From Varanus komodoensis (Eukaryota > Chordata > Lepidosauria > Squamata > Varanidae): a stretch of 64,000 nucleotides of DNA. The translations under genes were made by a program, and so were the position numbers. Numbering within the stretch: the first letter of the stretch is position 1; the number at the start of each line of letters is the position of its first letter. The DNA lies in NCBI RefSeq assembly GCF_004798865.1, contig NW_025335317.1:24475758-24539757 (forward strand), in the 5' to 3' direction. Of the stretch, positions 58,779 to 64,000 are shown in pieces. Below the pieces are notes generated by a model. The model made no database searches and was not told where the DNA came from. It saw only the letters and a list, made by a program, of their open reading frames with translations.

Positions 58779-60039
58779 AGTAAATCACACACAAGGAGCA
58801 TGAACTGTTTGCATTTTTTTGCTTCAGCCATTGAATGGAGAATTAAATAGAGAGCTCACAGCAAGTGCTTCCCCCAGATTCAGTGTCCCAGGTGCTCTGG
58901 GTCAAAATCCAAAATCCAAAAACCAAGCCACAGGAAAAGCAAAATTATTCACTCAAAATAGTCTAAAGATTAACTTTTACTGGGCTACTCATTGTTATGC
59001 AATACACTTCAGACTATGAAACTGTCAAATAAAAGGAAAGTGAACAAGTGCAGACAGGTCACCACTACAATTATATAGCAGATATAAACTGCCTAGGAGC
59101 AGTCTCATTTCCTCTAAATTGTTAATCCTACTCTACAGGAAGATAGGAGGAAAGGCACAAGCAACCATGGCATTAACAATTCAACTTAAACTTAAAAAAA
59201 AGTCTACATACCCAGACCACAACCTTGACCCACTTATCCTTTGGAAAGTGATGACACTCAACGACTAAAGAGGTGCTTCATCCAGAGAGACAGTAAAAAG
59301 CTTTGTAATGTTTTGATAACATCTTTGTTTAAGCCTGTTTCATGGGAAGTCCCATGCATATGTGGTTTGCATGAGACATGACAAATCTTCCTTCTCTCAG
59401 TCTTCATCTTCTGCAGGCATAAGCAGTGGCAACCCCTATCGCCACCGCTCCATTTTCCGTTGCATCGGTGCGTTCTCATCTGCCATGCACCAGACCACTG
59501 AGCTTCAGCCCCCTTACCCACACCCACCATAGCCCACTTTGTCGCAGTATGTGCATGAATCACAGACCCATGATGCAGTGGAAGGAGATGCTACCTCAAC
59601 TGTTGCCATTAGATAATTTCCAAAGACCAGCTGTTTTGGTCAACTGCAACCAACCCAGAGGCTTGTGGCAGCTTACAGACAAGTGTGTTTGTTTATACAT
59701 GCTTGAGATTACAGCCTACTTCATCAGATGAATGAAGTGTGAACAGTTTGCTCTTATGATCAGCAACATCTACACTGTGAATTGCCCTCAGTTAATCATG
59801 CAGTGGCCCCTTTTGGTGGTTTCTACATTCTTTCTGCTCTTCCTGCCAAAATAACCGTGTTCATCTTTAAGGTACCATCAGTCTTTGGATTCATTTGTTT
59901 TTCCATTGTCCATGAAAACAATCCATAAAGTGTTTTTTTTTCTCCCTTTAGTATCATTGAAGTAAACTGCAAGATTCAGAACAGCCAGAAGAAAATGTTT
60001 CTTCACATAACATATAGTTAAGCTGTAGTGATAATCACC
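58779..60039. other. Mostly unassigned sequence
   Basis: No supported gene. About 59680-59895 may be a degraded amniote repeat (CTACTTCATCAGATGA; TTTAAGGTACCATCAGTCTTTGG), weakly supported. Confidence 0.35.
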
Positions 60040-60460
60040 AGCTTAAATTCGTGAAGGACACGACTATCAGCGATTCCTAGGCGAGGTGAGACTGAGGAAA
60101 CTGGGTCTCTTCAGCCTGGAGGAGACTCAGCGGGGATGTGAGGGGATGTCACATGGAGATGGGTAGAGACCTGTTCTCCCCTGCAGAGGACGGCAGGACA
60201 CACTCCAATGGAGCAAAGCTCAGGGAACCAAGGTTTCATTTGGATGCCAGGAAGCACTTCCTGACAGTCAGGACCCCCAGAGTGCGGAATGGGCTTCCAC
60301 GAGAGGTCGTTGAGGCCCCATCGGTGCGGGTGTTCAAGGATAGGCTGGACGTCCACATGGTGGGCATGTCGTGAGCGGAGCCGGCTGGTGCCGGAGGTCA
60401 GACTAGATGGCCCGGGGGAGCCCCTTCTGACTCGCTCTGTTTCTATTCTTCTAGTCATGC
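60040..60460 (+). mobile_element. CR1 LINE 3' end
   Basis: GRDLFSPAEDGRTHSNGAKL, then DARKHFLTVRTPRVRNGLPR, EVVEAPSVRVFKDRLDVHMV and GMS stop (60372). The terminal GTCAGACTAGATGGCC and CCCCTTCTGACTCGCTCTG with a TTCTATTCTTCT tail follow. 5'-truncated. The last 78 codons are open. Confidence 0.93.
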
Positions 60461-60609
60461 TGGCTAGTTTAGCATAAATATCACAGGCATCATGGCTCTG
60501 AAAGCCAAAGGCTGAGGAAGATGAGCAGGAGGGTGCTAATTCACTCTTGCCTTGCTCAAGGATGGCTGTATAAACAGTTCTTACAAAAAGGCACGATATA
60601 TATGGGAAA

Positions 60610-61668
60610 AATATATATTCCCCATATATAGTGGGGATTCATTGGAATGGCAGCCAGTGATGAGCAGGGTCCCCCAGGGCTCTGTCCTGGGACCAATCCT
60701 GTTCAATATTTTTTTATCAATGACCTGGAAGAAGGGGTGACCAGTCTTCTGATCAGATTTGCAGACGATACTAAAATGGGGGTGGTAGCCACACTTGAGG
60801 AGCAGGTACTCCAGATCCTTCTATTGAAGACAGACTATTGAAGTGGGCAGGGGACAACAGCATGGCGGATGAGTGCAAGGTCTTGCACCTGGGGCATGGG
60901 AATGGGTGTCATAAGTACAGGTTAGGGGACAAGTGGCTGGAGAGCAGCACTTGTGAAAGGGATCTCAAGGTTCTGGTTGACTGAAGGCTAAGCATGAGTC
61001 AGCAGTGTGATGCGGTGGTCGAGAGGGCGAACGCCACCCTTGGTTGCATAGCCAGAAGCATGCCTTCTAGATTGAGATAGGTTTTACCTATCCTATGGGT
61101 TTTACCTACCCATATACCACTCTATGACTCTTGTGCGCCCGAACTGGAGTATTGTGTTCAGTTCTGAGCTCCACATTACAGGAAGGATATAGCCAGGTTT
61201 GGAGTCAGTGCAGCGTAGGTCCACAAGGATGGTGGCCGGATTGCAGGGAAAGCTATTTGAAGCAAGACTGAGGGAACTGGGACTTTTCAGCCTGGAGAAG
61301 TGGAGACTCTGAGGGGATCTGTTGGTGACATATAGCTATGTGAGGGGGTATCACACGGAGGTGGGTAGAGATCTGTTTTCCCCTTCAAAGGAGGGCAAGA
61401 TGCATTCCAACAGAGCAAAGCTCAGGAAACCAACAGTCAATTTTGATGCCAGGAAGTACTTCCTGACAGTTAGGACCCCAAGGGTATGGAATGGGCTTCC
61501 ACAGGAGGTGGTTGAAGCCCCATCAGTGAGGCTGTTCAAGGATAGGCTGGACATGCACATGGTAGGCATGTCATGAACAGAGCCAGCTGTAGCTGGGGGT
61601 CAGACTAGATGGCCTGGGAGACCCCTTCTGACTTTCTCTGCTTCTATATTTCTGTGCTTCTATATTCC
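60610..61668 (+). mobile_element. CR1 LINE, RT to 3' end
   Basis: RVPQGSVLGPILFNIF (about 60680), RFADDTKMGVVATLEEQ (the RT catalytic FADD box, 60750-60800), [23 protein letters not shown], then GRDLFSPSKEGKMHSNRAKL, DARKYFLTVRTPRVWNGLPQ, EVVEAPSVRLFKDRLDMHMV and GMS stop. The end is GTCAGACTAGATGGCCTGGG with a CTTCTATATTTCTGTG tail. Several stops and shifts between FADD and the C-terminus, plus a short local duplication (TTTTACCTATCCTATGGG, TTTTACCTACC) at about 61080-61115. Same subfamily and orientation as the copy 150 bases upstream. Confidence 0.93.
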
Positions 61669-62179
61669 TAAAATAGAGTGAATAACAAATTATCAGCACA
61701 ATCTCACACACAAAAGAGTGTTCCTCTGTAGTGCATTCCTGTATATATGAAGCATATCCAGCGTGCTGCTTTGCAATGTCCCATAGCATAGAGGGGCACA
61801 GGAACATGTGAACAAAGGGAAGGAGCTGGAAAAACATCTCAAACTGTGCATACTCTAATTTGGGATTTTTTTAAAAAATAAATGTTCTTGGTTAAACTGG
61901 AATTCCAGAGAAATGGGAGTAAAGGGCAGAGCAAACTCCCAGAATAGTCAAGGAATAGATGAATAGGAGGAAATTGCTCTGTTCTGCCATCCACTTAACC
62001 AGAAGCCTCTGTTGTACTGCTTAGGGCTAAAGAAAGACTTGGATAATGAGATTGGTTTATGACTTCAGAAATGAGGATCAGCCCTATTTGGTTCCTTCAG
62101 CCTCAAAACCTAGCTGCGAACTGACCCTAATCTACAGTTCCTGGCAGATACGTGTTCGCTTTGTGTCTCTCCCACCTGT
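61669..62179. other. Unassigned sequence
   Basis: No supported gene. An 88-codon minus frame (61571-61837) overlaps the CR1 end and is accidental. Confidence 0.4.
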
Positions 62180-62420
62180 TCCTCCAAGGAACCCAAAGTG
62201 GTTGACATGCTCCTCCAGCTCTCTAAGTTGATCCTCAGAACAACCCAGGCAGGTAGCTTAGGCTGTGCAGCAGAGACTCATCCAGTCACTGATGCACCCC
62301 AAATCACCCAGTGAGCTTCATGGCCAAGGCGGAATGGAACCTGGGGCTCCCCACTCCAACACTGAAGCCATTACACCAACTTCATCATGTGCCGGCCCCA
62401 TTTTAAGGCACGTCGCCAAA
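62180..62420 (-). repeat. tRNA-derived SINE (MIR/CORE-like), minus strand
   Basis: On the minus strand the head reads TTGGTGTAATGGCTTCAGTG (A-box-like) and CCCCAGGTTCCATTCC (B-box-like). The body AAGCTCACTGGGTGATTTGG and AGGTAGCTTAGGCTG-type text (complement of CAGGCAGGTAGCTTAGGCTG) follows. This matches an amniote SINE with 'GGTCACCCAGTGAGCTTCATGG' in its antisense. Not a tRNA gene. Confidence 0.65.
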
Positions 62421-63614
62421 GAGCCCACATATCTGAGATCTCCTCCTAACCAATGCCATAGTGTTGTGCTGGTTTTGTGTACCCTTATGGTACAAACTCA
62501 GAATTTGACGCTACTTCATACATTAAAATGACATTCCTGAGGCTATGTCAAGCCAATTTTTTCTTGACTGGTTTTTCCTCTCCCTGCATCCTACCCTATC
62601 TTGCCTTTTGTACCATCAGACTAATTAAGATAGCTTCAGAACTTGAAGGGTCTGTGGAATTTTGATTCGTCCTGCTGAAGGCATTGCCCAGCTATGGATT
62701 TCATAATTCCACATCATTTTATGGCTCTCATAAATAAATCCCAGCAGTGTCAGTGGGACAGAACTCTGAATATGAAGTAGTTGCCAGTCATTTCATTCCA
62801 AGTATCATATCGTAGAAGTTTTCCAAAACCTTCCGCTGGAAGGTAGATTGATTTTGGCACAATGTTTAGTAACGCTCTGTTAAGAGTTATTCCTAACAAA
62901 CTTAGAAATAAAAATGATTTATTTCCTTTATGGCCAAAAGCTGATCCTTAGTGCATTGCTATAAAAAAGAAGCAAAAAAGTAAAGATAAAAGCCCCAAGA
63001 GTTTGCAGACTATGATAAAAAAGAAGTTTCTAAGCGAGTACAAATGTCATGTTTTAAGTTTGCTTAACCCATCAACCCATTTCCACAACTTCCACAATAA
63101 AATGATGCTACCTATGTGAGATAACTATATATTATATGTATGTATGCCCAGCATTTTTTTAAACAGCTTCTTAAATGTTTGTGGAGTGGGGGGTCCTCCC
63201 ACAGTTACAGCTGCTGGGGATAGGTGGCATCTCATGTCATGGCAACTATATCCTAATCAATTCTGAATTTTCTGGATTGACTCTATGTGAAAAACCTGAT
63301 TTAAAATCAAACAGACAATCTTTGTGCGGCAGGTATGGGCAGATGCTTTGGATCAACTTGTGGGGTGATAATTCTGAGTTTGTGTTGTTTTTCCCTATTT
63401 GTATGATAAATAGCATTTGTCAGCTACAGCAAAAAGGAAATCCTTGCAATTGCAATGTTTGTTGCTCATGCTGCTTTTTCAGCAGAAATGGATTTTCTGT
63501 GCCCTTCTAATTGCCAGAAAATTGATATTACAACACTGAAAGCATAAACACTCATACAGTTTAGAGTTTATATATAGTATTTACACATAGTTCTTAGAAC
63601 TTGGATGATAGGCA
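62421..63614. other. Unassigned sequence
   Basis: No supported gene. A 111-codon plus frame (63175-63510) has no recognised motif and no splice-like borders. AT-rich tract around 63120-63140. Confidence 0.4.
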
Positions 63615-63615
63615 A

Positions 63616-63671
<56 letters not shown>

Positions 63672-63700
63672 CAGGCAGGCGGGCGGGCGGGCGGGCGGGC
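63615..63700. repeat. Compound CA / GA / GGGC microsatellite
   Basis: (CA)5 at about 63615-63625, about 22 GA units at 63626-63669, then GGCA and five GGGC units (63681-63700). The five GGG tracts with one-base loops meet the usual G-quadruplex pattern. The GA run is a mirror repeat able to form triplex DNA. The open frame through it is accidental. Confidence 0.95.
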
Positions 63701-63848
63701 ATTCCATGTTATTTTGCTGAAATTCCACAAGAAAAAAGGAAGTTTATACACCTGGTGATTGCTTCTGTTGTCCTGATGTTAGAAACACTCACTTGGAAAT
63801 AAACATCATTTCGTCTTGTTTAGACATCTTTTTTTTTTCCTTTTAAAG

Positions 63849-63924
63849 GAAAAGGAACATCTGTAACCGTCTGCATGGCCATGTATTGTGAGAAAGTTTT
63901 GGAAATAAGAAAAAGGATGATGCG
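63849..63924 (+). CDS. Candidate host exon, plus strand, gene unknown
   Basis: A strong acceptor (long T tract then CCTTTTAAAG) at 63848 and a donor (GATGCG|GTAAGT) at 63924/63925 bound 76 bases. Only one of the three frames is open. It reads KGTSVTVCMAMYCEKVLEIR then KRMMR, protein-like in composition, with two bases before the first full codon and two after the last. I do not recognise the protein. It lies 148 bases after the GA/GGGC repeat and close to the window end, so no neighbouring exon can be checked. If real, the host gene runs on the plus strand, opposite to the candidates at 27.1, 30.7 and 47.3 kb. Confidence 0.45.
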
Positions 63925-64000
63925 GTAAGTAGCAAGAAGTGTGAGAACTCTGGTGCCTGGACTTCTGCCACCGCCTTCACTGTCTCCCAGGCTCTGCGTG

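Noticed and set aside
63605-63802. 65-codon frame with Arg-Glu and Gly-Arg-Ala repeats
   Set aside because: It is translation of the GA and GGGC microsatellite.
1-64000. CRISPR arrays, rRNA genes, prokaryotic operons, phage or defence systems
   Set aside because: None found. The window has eukaryotic repeat content and no spaced direct-repeat arrays or clustered long ORFs.

Overview
The window reads as vertebrate nuclear DNA, and most likely squamate reptile (lizard or snake). Several retrotransposon lineages lie together: BovB/RTE LINEs with CAA-type tails, CR1 and L2/L3-like LINEs, an L1, tRNA-derived SINEs of types common in reptiles, a Tigger-like element, hAT-like non-autonomous transposons and LTRs. 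BovB plus abundant CR1/L2 is typical of squamates. There are no operons, rRNA or tRNA genes, CRISPR arrays or bacterial-style genes. Base composition is moderately AT-rich, with intergenic or intronic texture throughout.

Layout. 1-12 kb: mostly unassigned sequence with a BovB 3' end (5.8 kb), a hAT-like MITE, an unexplained region open on both strands (9.1-10.0 kb) and a solo LTR (10.9-11.4 kb). 12-24 kb: two L2-type reverse-transcriptase fossils, a BovB 3' end with a 185-bp flank that recurs inverted 27 kb away, a Tigger-like transposase abutting a BovB which itself carries a hAT-like insertion, and an L2 3' end seeding an AAT microsatellite. 24-35 kb: mainly unassigned, with two candidate host exons on the minus strand (27.1 and 30.7 kb). 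35-37 kb: a CR1 split by an LTR. 39-47 kb: RTE and BovB copies, including a nearly full-length minus-strand BovB (43.9-47.0 kb). 47-53 kb: a third possible minus-strand exon, an internally deleted RTE and a 5'-truncated L1. 57-62 kb: three plus-strand CR1 copies. The last kilobase holds a GA / GGGC compound repeat and a candidate plus-strand exon (63.85 kb).

No host gene could be named. Four short stretches have splice-like borders and a usable reading frame. They are the best leads to host genes, but they lie on both strands and cannot be joined into one transcript here.

The most unusual observation is the 185-bp inverted duplication. It is almost identical between 16.3 and 43.8 kb, yet each copy abuts a BovB tail, and those two tails differ by roughly one base in eight. 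No new biological system is evident. Coordinates of fossil repeats are by-eye estimates and are usually good to about 10-40 bases.
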